Positions 1 through 11,238 of a stretch of 64,000 nucleotides of DNA are shown here, in pieces. Position 1 is the stretch's first letter, and the number at the start of each line of letters is the position of its first letter. The translations under genes were made by a program, and so were the position numbers. Location of the stretch: the NCBI GenBank assembly GCA_034509425.1, contig JAVTVJ010000376.1, forward strand, positions 496,001 to 560,000, given 5' to 3'. The notes beneath the pieces were generated by a model. That model made no database searches. It was given only the letters and a program-made list of their open reading frames with translations, and was not told the DNA's origin. The DNA comes from Eopsaltria australis (taxonomy: Eukaryota; Chordata; Aves; Passeriformes; Petroicidae).

Positions 1-205
1 CAGACGGGGTTTTTATGGGAGCTGATGGTTGCCAGGGCAACGGAGGCTTCGGGGAGTCTCTCTCGCCGCAGCCGCGGCCCGGAGCGCCGGCAGCAGATGT
101 TGGCTGACGCCGGGCGCTGCCAGCGCCGCTCATGCGGGAGCTGCCGAGGACGCCGTGCCCGGCTGCCTGCACGGGCGGCTCCGCTCCCGCGCCCGCTCCC
201 CTCTG
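1..205 (+). promoter_or_regulatory. CpG-dense segment with a perfect RFX X-box, just upstream of exon 240-358
   Basis: Positions about 40-205 carry more than 20 CpGs, whereas the intron after 360 is CpG-poor. At 28-41 lies GTTGCC-AG-GGCAAC, a perfect inverted repeat matching the RFX-family X-box consensus (GTNRCC, short spacer, RGYAAC). The dense stretch stops about 35 bases before the splice acceptor at 238-239. It may be the right edge of a CpG island or an alternative promoter whose transcripts read into the exon. No ATG is in frame with the exon here and an in-frame TAG lies at 216-218, so unspliced read-through would not extend the protein. Promoter activity is inferred from composition only. 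Confidence 0.45.
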
Positions 206-239
206 CCTTGTAATTTAGTATTCTTGTCTCACCCCACAG

Positions 240-358
240 GGGTTCCTCAGCCGTCGGCTTAAAGGCTCCATCAAAAGGACAAAGAGCCAACCGAAGCTCG
301 ATAGGAACAGCAGCTTCCGGCACATTTTACCTGGCTTCAGGAGTGTGGACCATGAAAG
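240..358 (+). CDS. DAB2IP: DAB2IP coding exon: basic N-terminal segment ahead of the PH domain
   Basis: A 119-bp exon. The acceptor follows a pyrimidine-rich tract ending in CACCCCACAG at 239 and the donor is AAAG|GTAAGG (GT at 359-360). It starts in phase 0 and ends two bases into a codon, encoding 39 residues plus a split Arg completed by exon 57226. The peptide begins [15 protein letters not shown], continues [18 protein letters not shown] and ends RSVDHE. The Arg/Lys-rich stretch is a hallmark shared by SynGAP, RASAL2 and DAB2IP and leads into the PH domain. The exon contains no Met, so the start codon must lie in an upstream exon outside the window. Transcripts starting in the 50-kb CpG island would skip this exon and lose the basic segment. 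Confidence 0.95.
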
Positions 359-666
359 GTAAGGGGACGTTTCGCGGAGGGTGTGGGAGAGACGAGGAGG
401 ATATTGATTTTTCCAGCTCTTGTTAAGATCTTGCTTATCTTAGAGCAAGGGCTGCATCTCTGATAGAAGTACGCTTGGTTAATCGCAAGAGGGGTAGTTT
501 TAATTTGTTGCTGAGCGTACGGTGCAAGCCCTCCCTTTCCAGGTTAAATTCCAGGTGCAAAGAAGCCTGACTTCTCTGCTTTCTCTTCCCCAATAAATCT
601 TAAATTGATGCACCAGCATATAAATAGCACAGGGATGCAGCAGCCAGAGCCGACTGATGCAGGTGA

Positions 667-682
667 GGGAGGGAGGGGAGGG
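667..682 (+). other. G-quadruplex motif
   Basis: Four G-runs (GGG, GGG, GGGG, GGG) are separated by single A loops. Very short loops predict a stable intramolecular quadruplex on the + strand, or on the nascent RNA since this strand is sense for DAB2IP. It lies about 310 bp inside the intron. Confidence 0.6.
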
Positions 683-1447
683 ATACTCCCGCACTGGACT
701 GCACCGATCACAACTGGGTTACACACGGTGGGAACAATACCGTGGAACAATAGCAACAGTAATCTCCCCAAATCCCTCTCTCCCCTCGCACACATCCGTC
801 TCCATCCCGCCGTTGTCTGCCGGCATTACAGGAGATGGAGCCTCGGCGTGTGGCCGGAGCTGCTGCTTCTGCCCGAGCCATGACAGGAGCTCGGTCCAGG
901 AGGGATGTGTTGCAGGGAATGTGAAGATGGATCTGATAACGCGTTTCACGTGGGATGGGCAGTATTGGAGCAAATTGTGAGCAAAATAAAAGAGAAATGA
1001 GATCTTGGCTTTATTCTTCAGCTGGTTAGAAAGTAGAGCAGCTCTTTAGTGGATTTGTGTGTATTTATGTCCGTGTAGATTTATGTCAGTGTGAGCATCA
1101 GACAGGCACTGTTCGAGGTAAATTCATGTGCAAATTCACATGCAGATCAAGGTCATGGTTGGGGAAGACAGATTCCTGTACCAACCACAAACCACTGGTT
1201 TGCTGCCACAAGGAAGATCTTTCAATCGTACACGAATAATTTTGGGGAGTGACAGAAATATTGAAGTGCCAGGAAAAGTCTGTGACTGAAAATTCCGCCA
1301 GGCTGGACATACCCCGATGTAACCAGCTCGGAGCAGAGGCTGTTTAATTCACCAGGATGGTACTTGAGAACCCAGTGAGTAAATGCTTCACTTTGAAAAG
1401 CAATGACAACTTACTTTGTTTTATCTGTACTTATTCCTTGAAGGGGC

Positions 1448-1468
1448 TGTGAGCTTTTGAAGCTCACA
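1448..1468. repeat. Perfect 9-bp inverted repeat, 3-nt loop
   Basis: TGTGAGCTT and AAGCTCACA are exact reverse complements around a TTG loop. It can form a compact hairpin in RNA. No T-run follows and no function is implied; chance is possible in a window this long. Confidence 0.6.
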
Positions 1469-3761
1469 AACAACCATTGTCAATCTGGATTTTTCCTTAC
1501 CTGACCTATTGCAGCCTCTTAAGCTTTTTCCCTCTGGATTCTGCAAGTGAAGTGATTGTACTGGTTAGTGCCGAGTAAAATTTCAGGGATTACGATCTGG
1601 GCAGGCAGAGCTGATTTGATTCCTGTGCTGCAGTTTTCCCAAACGCTCGAAGTAGGGCACTGTGTTCCAGAGGGAAGCGAGCGGAGCCGGGAATGTGCCT
1701 GCGGGGCTGCTGCTTTGCTCGAAGAACAGGCAGATTAGGCAATGTTTCCCTTCTACCTGGATGAGTTCTGTTTCGTTCTGTGACTTGGCAGGATAGGACA
1801 TGGGAATTAACTGTTCTGGCCAGCCCTGCAGCCAGAGTCATTTTCCCAAATTAAGCCTTGTAATTTCCCTGCCCTCCCAGCACACGAGCCTGGGAGCTGG
1901 CTGGGCTTCCAGAGAGCCAGATGTACTGCAACTTCTCCTGAAAGAGACTCGGGGAATGCTGGAGTGCATTTGCAGTGTAGAGCTTAAAGGGTGGCTTAGA
2001 GAAGTGACACTTGGCAGCCTCTAACAACCAAGGATTTGTTTATAATGAGCATGAGAAACTGAGAATGAATGATACCTTCATGATACCTGAGATTAGACCT
2101 TCTGTTAGGCAGGCATCACTCAAAAATGCACTTCCTCTGTGACACACAGGCATCCCTGAGCTGCAGGACACTGAGACTCAGGGCTTTTGACAGCAGGCTC
2201 TTAGTCCCTCGCTGCCATCACAGTGTCAGATCTGTCAGGTGAGCAGGAGTCCTCTGCAGGAGAGCTTGGCCTTAGGGACTGTTGCTCTCAGAGAGGTGAA
2301 GGAAAAGCAGCAGCTGGGCCTCTCAGTCATGCAGCGAGGCTTTGGTTACAGAAGATAATTTTATCTTCCTGAACATTCCCATCCCATTGTGTGTGCACAA
2401 TGTGTATGAAAGGGCTCAGGTCTTTCAGATCATTCTCGTGCATTTTCTGCTGTGCTTGTCTTGCTTGCAATCCAAGAACTGTTCCAGAGAAGCATTTGGT
2501 ATTGGAATATTCGCCTCTTAAATATTTGATTCTTGACTCCATCTTGTATGGAAGCTGATTGTTCAGGAACCACTCCTCTGCTCGTGGAAGTCACCATGAT
2601 AACAGTGTTCTGTTCTGGAGCGTGGGCCAATTTTTGTGGGAATGCCACAGCAAAAATGAATAGTGCAGTAAATGCAGTCAAAACACTCCAGGCTGAAATA
2701 TTGAGCTACAGTGGATCGTAAATGCTTCTGTTACTTGGCTTTTTTGTGTCTAAATTGGGACTGTTCCTGCCTCTTATTTCCTTTATTTTTCCTTTCCCTG
2801 CATGTCTTGTTTATCCTGCAGATGAATATATGAAAAACATGGACTGTGCACACGCATGTTCAGGCAGATAATTACATGGATGTGGTTTGTGTGGGGGACA
2901 GAGAATGTAAACAAATGTATTTCACCAAATTACTGTGGGATTCACATGGATGGAACTGGCCAAATTTTGCCAGTCCTGTGCATACTGGTTTTTTCCTGAT
3001 ACGGTAACAGTAATACTATTATTGATAGTGAGTAAAAGAAGCAAAATCAGAGCAAGTATAACTCAGATTCTGTATGAGAGGTGCATTAATATGGTACAAT
3101 CGGAGCATGTAAATATGAGATCTAAAGGAGGGTTGTGGAATGAGTGTTCCTTTCAATTTGCTGCCTGGTCATACTGCTTGTTAGAGCTAAAAAGGGTTCC
3201 AAAAAGTGGCTTTTTGCTAACAATGTCTCCTGCCTCCTGATTTATTACAGCAGCTCACTAAGTTTTTATCATGGAGCGCTGAATGCTTGGCTTTGTAGTG
3301 GCCTCTGGAATCAGCCACAAATCAAGCATTTGGCAGATGGATTTTTCTTAATTGGACCCACATTTCTCCTACAAAATTTGTGATGGAGAAAATTTCTGAG
3401 TTGGGCATGGAGCACAGGGAGTAGAGCCAGAGAAGGGAGAGAAGGTTGTTCTGCTGCAGTTGTTAATTATTGGTGGGGATGCAATGCTGCTTGTTGTCTT
3501 GTGGTGGCAAAGGTGATTTTACACAGCACTGGGAGGGCAGGGCCACGGTATCACTGAGTGGGACAAATGCCTTCAGATTGTCATGATTTGCTGAAAAATG
3601 GGTGCTCTGAGTAACTCTGTGTTCTGATGTAATCCCTGAACTGATCATTGCTGGGGACACCTTTCCCCAGTGCACCTAGAATCTGTTGAATGCTGAGGGA
3701 CTCTGGATTACCAACATTTGTGATTATTTTGCAAGGTTTTTGTTTTTGTTTTTTAATAATT

Positions 3762-3903
3762 CCAGGAGATAACATTGTATTTAAGCTTTTATTGGCACTA
3801 CAAAAGCCTGAGCATATTGTGTTGATTGTTGCAAGAGCCCAGGAGATCATTGTATTTAAGCTTTTATTGGCACTACAAAAGCCTGAGCATATGGTTGATT
3901 GTT
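3762..3903. repeat. Two-copy tandem duplication, period about 77 bp
   Basis: The block starting CCAGGAGAT at 3762 recurs at 3839. About 45 identical bases around TTTAAGCTTTTATTGGC are followed by CACTACAAAAGCCTGAGCATAT and a GTTGATTGTT tail, with small indels between copies. Near identity implies a recent duplication in a single-copy intronic context. Confidence 0.9.
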
Positions 3904-4826
3904 AAATGAGCCTCAGCCTTGGAAGGGGTACAGCCCTGCATTAATAACAGCAGCAACTTGCACTACTGAGACTTCCTCTTTAAACTCCTTTTTGTCTTTA
4001 GCCCATCCAAAATTTTTGCTTCTAACCCCCAGAGGGAAGAGGAATTGTACAAGTCATGTACTGCAGCACATTTAATTCCTACTGTAGTGCCCATGCTGTC
4101 TGTTGTAGGAGCTTTCCATGTGCACAAAGCTCATTTTGGTGCATCAGGAACTGATGAACGGCTGTGCTCCTGCAGCAAACTTAGTTTGGGAATTCTTGGA
4201 GATCTAATTTGTTTATTCCCAACAAACCTGATACGCAAATATTTTTAGGCACGATGAAATTGGTTAAGTTTGATGAGAATCTGGTGAGTGCTGCATGGTG
4301 AAGGATGAAGGAGTTGCTCTGTTTCCTCTGGAATTGGAAAGAGGATTGACTCATCCTGCAGAAGTAAGACCCTGGCAGACCCCAGAACCAGGGAGGGCTT
4401 TCAGATCTGTGTGAACAAGCGCTGGAGAGCCGCTTCCTCTTCTGGCTCCTGCTTGACTGGCATTATCCAGGGAAGCTGGCTGAGCAGGAAAACCTACACC
4501 AGTGGGGACCCCCAAAGGGTGGCACTGACACCACACTATGGACAGCCAGGCTCTGGTTTGAATTGTAATGAAGATACTGTGAGGAAACACTGTGCAGTTT
4601 GTGTGGGGGAACCATCCAGCCCCATCAGCAGTGGCTGAAATGCAGAACAAAACATCCTGCACAGGCAGGAGCATCCAGCAGCACTCATGGCACTCGTGCC
4701 TATCCCTGCTCCCCCCACATCAGGGCGCAGATTTCAGCAGAAAATCAAGATTCAAGGACAGTCTCAGAATTCAGACTGGCCTCATGTAGTACCTGCATTT
4801 ATACCAAGGCTGCTTTGTCCTGGAAT

Positions 4827-4834
4827 ATGCAAAT
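4827..4834 (+). promoter_or_regulatory. Octamer motif ATGCAAAT
   Basis: A perfect POU-factor octamer, with a SOX-like CTTTGT about 10 bases upstream and several TAATTA-type homeodomain cores about 45-75 bases downstream. The clustering suggests a possible enhancer, but single 8-mers occur by chance in 64 kb. Confidence 0.25.
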
Positions 4835-5442
4835 CAGCCTTTTAATGGGGTTCCTTTGCAAAATATTTCTTGAACCAGAAAGTTAATTACTGATCTCTAA
4901 TTAGTGGCTGTGTTAAGAGGCTGGAGTAAAATCAGAGAGAGCTGCTTTGAAGGAGAGATGCAGGAAGAAATTACCATTTCTCTCCATAAACTGTGATGTT
5001 CCTCATCTTCTTCGCATGGTATCAGGAAGTTTAGACATTTTAAAAAGAAGGATGTTGTTAATGGAAAGAGGGCATTTTGAAAGGACTTTTCTGGGAGGCA
5101 TTGAAAGAATCATAATTTAATAACTGCGAGAAGAACAGAGATGGATTGAAAGCAACATGGAACCTCTCAGCTTCTCCCAAGGCAGCAGCAAGGTCTCCAC
5201 TGTTCCTCCTGCATGGCTTTTGCAGGTACCTGTGAACTTGTATCAGAAGCTGCCTGAGGTAAATGTATTCCCCATTCTCAAAGGAATACAGAAACACTTC
5301 CCTTTATCCTACACATCCAAACCAACTTCCCAATTGAACAGGAGGTCACGCCTAAAGCTTTCAGTAAAGGCTATATTAACTCCTGGTAATTCTTCACGTC
5401 ATAATAAATGTCAAGGGAAGGGCTTAGAGGCAGGAATGATTT

Positions 5443-5475
5443 TCATGGAATCATAGACTCATGGCAGAATTTTCA
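5443..5475 (-). mobile_element. Possible CR1 LINE 3'-tail remnant
   Basis: CATGGAATCATAGACTCATG resembles the reverse complement of the repeated ATTCTATGATTCT tail of CR1, but no body sequence can be followed beyond it. Confidence 0.3.
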
Positions 5476-5519
5476 CAGCCCTTTTCCCAGTTCTGCACTG
5501 GCTGGTTCCTGACAGCCCC

Positions 5520-6010
5520 GTGCCCCACGGGGTGCAGCCGGCGCGTTGACTCGGCTCGGAGTCACGGAGCAAAATTAGAAAATCCTTCCTGCTTCGGCAT
5601 ATGCAGCACTGCTGGGATAATTGGCTTCATGCATCTTACAATTAGCTTGCAAAAATATGTTTTGCATCCCTGACCTTTTCTCTATACGCAAGGCCATTGT
5701 TTCCCTGTCCTGCTTAATTACAAAATAGAGCGTTGTGTGAGGAGGGAGATGACATCGTTGGATCGTCGGCTCTAATTTGACGAGACATCGTAATGGGGAG
5801 TTTTCATACCGAGGGCACTGAATTAGTGTAGCGTGAAGCCACATTTCTCCAAACCTACTAAATAAGGAGAAGTTAATTTTCTGCTCTATCTTTTTGACGT
5901 TTGCAATCAAAGCATTGTATTCCAGCTGCAGATGGTTAGCGCGTGAGGGATGTTTGGGAAACGCCGACAGTCGCGAGGCATTGTCTGGGCACCCGAGGAT
6001 CAGGTTGATT
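5520..6010. promoter_or_regulatory. CpG-retaining AT-rich segment, candidate conserved enhancer
   Basis: From 5680 to 6000 I count about 17 CpGs at roughly 45 percent GC, close to random expectation, while flanks have very few. Positions 5520-5580 are also CpG-rich and include TGACTC-GGCTCG-GAGTCA, an inverted repeat of AP-1-like half sites. CpG retention without high GC is typical of conserved or constitutively hypomethylated regulatory elements. A 148-codon open frame on the minus strand (5575-6021) has no recognisable domain. No conservation data were available. Confidence 0.4.
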
Positions 6011-6507
6011 AATGGATGCAAGGATGCTTGCTTTCATTTTGCTGCTCTCCCAGTCTGGATACACATTATTGACTCGTGTGGCCACTGCCTGGCAGCTGGG
6101 ATGTGGTGGTGCAGCAGTGCTCACCTCAGGGGTACAAGCAGAGAGCTCTGCCCGTGTCCCTCAGCGCAGACTGAGCCAGGGTGACAGTTCTGCTGTGGCC
6201 CGTGGTGTCCTGATACTCTTCAGGTCGAAGGCAGATACTGCTACTCCATTGCATCAACATTTTATTTCCAAACAGACCATTTATTCTGACTTTGCCCTGG
6301 TGAGGTTTTCTTGTGCATGAATTTCAGTGCAATTACATTAGCATTACTCTTCATGTCAATAACCTCGAAGGAAAAAAAAGAGAAAGAAAATGCCATCACT
6401 GCAGCTTTTCTACCAGAGGATGCTTTCTGCTCCTTCTGGACTCTTCTCTGCTTTTCTAATTATCATCTGTTTACAATAGATACTGAGATACTTCTATCCC
6501 AGGCTTA

Positions 6508-6640
6508 AACATCCCCCTGCCGTGGGCAGGGACACCTCCCACAGCCCTGAGCAGCCTGGTTTGTGGAGGGGGAGTGCAACGAGATGAGCTTTAAGGTCCC
6601 TTCCAACCCAAACCAGTCTGGGATTCTGCGATTCTGGCGC
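6508..6640. mobile_element. CR1 LINE fragments joined in inverted orientation
   Basis: Positions 6508-6550 (CCCCTGCCGTGGGCAGGGAC then ACCTCCCAC) read as the reverse complement of the CR1 3'-UTR segment ending GGTGTCCCTGCCCATGGCAG. From about 6548 the same region restarts in + orientation (GAGCAGCCTGGTTTGTGG) and runs to the 3' tail with CTTTAAGGTCCCTTCCAACC and GGGATTCTGCGATTCT. This indicates twin-primed inversion or a nested insertion. Confidence 0.75.
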
Positions 6641-7113
6641 ACAGTGAAAGCTGCTGCAGGTGAAACCCCCACTCATACACTGGGGGGAACAGTCCTGCTC
6701 TCCCCAGCCAGTGTCTCCTGCCCATGTGTTCTTCTTCCCAGCACACGATCTCAGGAAGGGCAGCAAATGGATTCAATGGGAAATGATTTAAGGGGTGATT
6801 TTCTGTTTGTTTGGGGCACTGAACCAAGTCCAGTAGCTGCAGAGAAGAGGGGAAGATGGCAGAGCAGGAACTTTCCCAGTTTCTGGCATGTGCAGCTGCA
6901 TTTAGTGGGATGTAACTGCACTCTCAGTTTGTGCCCCTTGCTGGGTGGGCCTGGGGGAGGGAGGTCCAGTTGGCATCTGCCTCCAATTTCCATCTTCCAT
7001 GGAATTTCCCATCTCCTAGGAGGGATCCATTGCATGTTGGCTCACACTTTGCTGTCCTCTCCTCTGTCATTTCTAGTGGCAATTAGTTTTAGCAATAAAT
7101 GGTTTTCTCTCTT

Positions 7114-7129
7114 GGAAGGAAGGAAGGAA
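7114..7129 (+). repeat. (GGAA)4 microsatellite
   Basis: Four uninterrupted GGAA units. Such runs can recruit ETS factors but are common by slippage. Confidence 0.7.
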
Positions 7130-9089
7130 TGTTTTTTAAAAACTTTTCAAACCAATTTCCGCTCTGCTCTTTATTGAAACCTTGCAAAAACCTCGACTGG
7201 AAAATCTGTGTCTGTGAGGGGCAAGGAGTTGCAAGTGAACATGGAAGTGAGGTGGGGCAGGGTTCCAAGCCTTTGTTCAGAGCTGGGAGACTGATGTTTG
7301 ACGTGTGTTCCTTGTTATCCCGGCTCTTACTGCAGTGCTCAGGCACTGAAATTCAGTGATTGTAGCTGGAGGCAGCAGCTGGAGCTGGAGCTCACTGCTG
7401 GCTCTGACTTGTACTGAGCACTGCCTGTAATGATGTTCAGGACACATGAGTACCAAGTAACTCTGTCAAGTTCATCCATCAGCTGGGAGGGAAGGAAAAA
7501 CCAGACTGAGGAAAAAATATGCTTCCTCCTTACCATATTATTTAATAAAAGCTTAGGATACAGAGCCCCTGAAATGATTATTAGCGAGAATTCAAGATAT
7601 CTCATGATAGTGATATTATGTTCTTGCTTATCTGGTTGGCAGTGTCTACAATTCAGATTTTCAGTACTACAGAATGCCTCACTTAGGTTCTCTTCCACAC
7701 AATTCAGGTCAGGTGTGATGTAAAAGAAAGCAAGAACTGATTTTAATTGAATTAAAGCAATGCATTTTAGCTGGAATTAAAGTGTAATTTGTTTAAAAAT
7801 ACTGAACTGATTTGAATTAAAGCCGGAAATATGAATTTAGCTTTAATCCACGTGTGTTATGTAAGTAATTATATGAGAAAAGGCTGTGGTGTGCCTTGTG
7901 TGTGATTGTTAATGTGCAGGAGGGCGGCATTCCCTCATTCCAAAGGATGGAAATGCAGTAGGAATTAGAAAGCCCGAGCTGTTGTGTCAGGCTGTGCCCT
8001 TTGCTCACGTTTACAGATGTCTCTGGGATTAAGCTGGCCCTGTACCCTGCCCCCCCAGTCCAGGGGGGATTTCCCACATCCCCATCCCAACCCTCTCCGG
8101 AGGAATCCCAGTGCAGAGCGGGCCTGTGGCACATCCCAAATGATTTACGTAACTCAGCTCTATGTACCTTGAATTATTAATATTTTCTGTCCTGGCAGTG
8201 TGGGGAGATTTGTTCCATTAGGGATGTGTTTGTTGCTATATAGTAGCACTTTAGATGATGGGAATACACAGAGAGAGACAGAGACAGAGAGAAGGATTTA
8301 TATGTTAAATTCTTTTGGTGAGAGCAGAGTTTCCACCAATGCCTGGCATCTGAGGACTGGAATGAAAGGCTCAGGGCTGCTGTTGCTCATCCTGGAGTCT
8401 GGTGTTTATCCTCTGCCTGGGCGTAATCCCCCTGGGCACCAAGCAAGGCCAAGTGCCATCAGGATGTGAAGAGTTTCAATCATGACATGGCAGTGTCCAT
8501 GATTTCCCTGGATCGTGGGGAATCTCCTCCCTTTCCCCAGTGCCCCCAGTGATGTTGTTTGTGCAGTGTCGGTGTGGGTGAGCACAGGGTTTGTCTAACA
8601 AGGTGTAATTAGTGAGTGACACAGGGCCACGTGCAGGGGCCTTTCCTGAACGGGATATTGCATCTGCAGAGGCTCTGCAGGAACCCTCTCCAGCTCCCCT
8701 GAATTAATTATTCACTGATCATCACTCAGACCTTATGGATTAGGGAGCAGGGAGCAGGGTTGGCAGGGGCTGGATGGAAGATGGAGCAATTTGGATTGCA
8801 ATCAGTATTTCATTTCTTCCCTTGCTCCCCATTTGCTTAAATTGGAGATTGCGTGTTAGCACCAAGCAAGGATTTACATCCCAGCAGTGGAAGTTCCCTG
8901 TGCACCAGAAACCAGCAAATCCACTGCAGTCTTTAAGCTTCCCAAAGGGATCAAACACTCAGTTTGAGAAGTTGAAATATCAGGGGAACATGTTTTGCTT
9001 AGAAAATGGTGTGAGGGAACAGCAGTGCCTGGTCTGCTGGAGCAGAGATTTCAGCAGCCACATCCTACTCTCACGATACCAGCATTTAG

Positions 9090-9364
9090 ATGTTGTCTCT
9101 CTCCATCCTGAGGGAATGAAGCTCTGCCAGGGAAGATGCAGGCTGGATTTCAGGAAAAGCTTCTTCCCCCAGAGGATGCTGGGGCACTGCCCAGGCTCCC
9201 CAGGGAACAGTCACAGTCCCAAGGCTGCCAGAGCTCCAGGAGTGTTTGGACAATGCTCTCACACACAGGGTGGGATTGTTGGGGTGTCTGTGCAGGGCCA
9301 GGGCTTGGACTGGATGATCCACGTGGGTCCCTTCCAGCTCAGGATATTCTGTGATTCTGTGAGC
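9090..9364 (+). mobile_element. CR1 LINE 3' end (well preserved, 5'-truncated)
   Basis: Typical avian CR1 3' region: CTCCATCCTGAGGGAATGAA, GCTCTGCCAGGGAAGATGCA, CCCAGGCTCCCCAGGGAAC, GGGTGTCTGTGCAGGGCCAG, GGACTGGATGATCC, GGTCCCTTCCAGCTCAGGAT and the tail ATTCTGTGATTCTGTGA. It is 5'-truncated with no reverse transcriptase ORF, so it is a dead copy. Subfamily cannot be fixed by eye. Confidence 0.9.
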
Positions 9365-10957
9365 CCTTGTCTCTTGTCTCCCCTTGCTACTCCTGCAGTG
9401 TGCTCCTTGCCAGGAATCCTCTCTGGGAGAAGGAAAACCCCTATGGGCGAGCAGCCCCACAGCCCCAAGATCACCCCCAGCCCCCGGGGCTGTCCCCCTC
9501 ACAGGCAGTGGCAGTGGAAGTTTTGTCATTGCACCACTGTTACCAAGACTTGGGAACTCTGCTCCACTGGGGAGACTGTGTCTAATTTTGAAACCTCGAG
9601 GGGTTTTTTGATGATACCAGTAACCACAGTCTGGGTCACACTTTGCAATAATTATCCTGATGTCTGAGAGGTTGTTAGAACATCCCTGGAGGAAGGGGCC
9701 TGGTTGCATCAGAGGAGAATTTAGAGGTATATGCTGGCAAACCTTCAGCACTAGAGATTTATTTAAGTTAGTTCTTTTAATTGCTTTCCAGCATCCCAAT
9801 TCTGTTATAAGCTCCCTGAGCCATCTAGGGAAGTGAGTGTAGCTCACATTAATCTCCTCAATCCTTCTTCCTCTAACTAGTTACTCCCAGCTTCATTTAC
9901 ACGGGCATTTGAGCCCTTCAGAGCGAGTAATAATTCTGATTCTGTTTAAACATGTTCTAACAGAAGATATAAGATAGGAAAAAATCATCAGCTGACTGCA
10001 GCATTGGATTCTTTTTTAACTCTCCTCTCTTAAGTGTGGCTTATGATCTTTGTATAACACTGCTGCCTCCCAAGTCTGTTGGCAGCTCTGTGATATGTAT
10101 TCATAGAGCAATTCCAGTCCTTGAGTGAAGCCTGCAAGAAAAGGGCAGAGAATTATTTGTCTTTTTTTTCATTATCGTGGCCCTCTTGTACCTGCTCTGA
10201 CACACACTTGAGAGAAGTTTGCCTTGATGCCTTTATATCTGAATCTGCCTCTCTGTACGAGCCAAGACAGGGTGTCTCACCTCGTTAGATAAAGTCACTC
10301 ATGGTGAGGCTCTCCCTCACTTCATTAATCGCAGTCCCAACCTCTGACACGGCAGCAGAGCCTCCACACGCCCTCAGTTACACACTGATAGCAGGGAGGG
10401 AGGAACACAGGGACTCCAGCACGTCCAAGGGGCGGCCAAGGGGCCAGGGCCAGCTCCCCGTTACTCCCTGACTTCAGAGCTTTGTTCTCTCTTCTGAACG
10501 GTAGAAAAACTTTTCATTGTCTTAAAAGATAACTATAATCCTGTTTGAGTGGTGTGAAGTTTTTGGTCTCAATTACATCTCGTGTCAATGAGTTCCACAG
10601 ACAGGCACTGTCTGATACATAATTTACAGCACTGACAGTTTTTAATCTATTAAAGTCCCTTATCTTTCATCTTTATAATCTATTCATTGGCCATTTTAGA
10701 AAAGACAGTAAATAGAAACATTCATTCCTGATTTTACCATGCATTATTTGCTGGTAATTTGTCCTGTCATGTCTCCTTGTCTTTTCCAGCTGAAGACACT
10801 CCTCTTGAATTGTTTTCCATGGTTTTTATGACTTCGAGGCATTCCCTTCCCAGTATATTTGCTCATGTACAGTATTAGTAGTTGGAAGAAACATCTTTTC
10901 CACACCTGTTCTCCTTGAAAGCACTGACAAGTCTGTTCTGGGCATCTGGGAGCAGCA

Positions 10958-11238
10958 GGGACAGAGACCCCAGGGTTTCCTCTGGGACAGAGGTTCCAGG
11001 GTTTCCTTTGGGACAGAGACCCCAGGGTTTCCTTTGGGACAGAGGTTCCAGGGTTTCCTTTGGGACAGAGACCCCAGGGTTTCCTCTGGGACAGAGGCTC
11101 CAGGGTTTCCTCTGGGACAGAGGTTCCAGGGTTTCCTTTCAGACAGAGACCCCAGGGTTTCCTTTGGGACAGAGGCTCCAGGGTTTCCTCTGGGACAGAG
11201 ACCCCAGGGTTTCCTTTGGGACAGAGGCTCCAGGGCTC
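10958..11238. repeat. 26-bp minisatellite, about 11 copies, alternating unit types
   Basis: The unit is GGGACAGAGACCCCAGGG plus TTTCCTTT or TTTCCTCT (26 bp). Type A (GAGACCCC) alternates with type B (GAGGTTCC or GAGGCTCC), giving an approximate 52-bp higher-order period. The order is A-B-A-B-A-B'-B-A-B'-A-B'. Because 26 is not a multiple of 3 and the unit lacks stops, open frames run through it in several frames on both strands. These are artefacts and not proteins. Confidence 0.95.

Larger units (their letters stand above)
359..5519. other. Intronic sequence, no gene seen
   Basis: Unique, moderately AT-rich noncoding DNA. Contents: a G-quadruplex motif (667-682), a small hairpin (1448-1468), a T-rich stretch (2750-2830), a tandem duplication (3762-3903), a perfect octamer ATGCAAAT (4827-4834) and a possible short CR1 remnant on the minus strand near 5443-5475. 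All ORFs are short and without recognisable domains. Confidence 0.7.
6011..10957. other. Intronic sequence with two CR1 fragments, no gene seen
   Basis: Besides CR1 at 6508-6640 and 9090-9364, I see a (GGAA)4 run at 7114-7129 (ETS-like sites) and low-complexity purine stretches near 8265-8292 and 8744-8760. The long ORFs between 8774 and 9847 on both strands cross the CR1 copy and are not genes. Confidence 0.7.

Noticed and set aside
25..262. Short ORFs in the CpG-dense start of the window as a DAB2IP N-terminus
   Set aside because: They are in frames 1 and 2, whereas exon 240 reads in the third frame, and an in-frame TAG lies at 216.
5575..6021. 148-codon minus-strand ORF as a gene
   Set aside because: No domain, no splice or start support. 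The CpG-retention signal is better explained as regulatory or conserved noncoding.
8774..9847. 297- and 253-codon ORFs on opposite strands
   Set aside because: Both run through the CR1 3' region, which is untranslated, and show no reverse transcriptase motifs.
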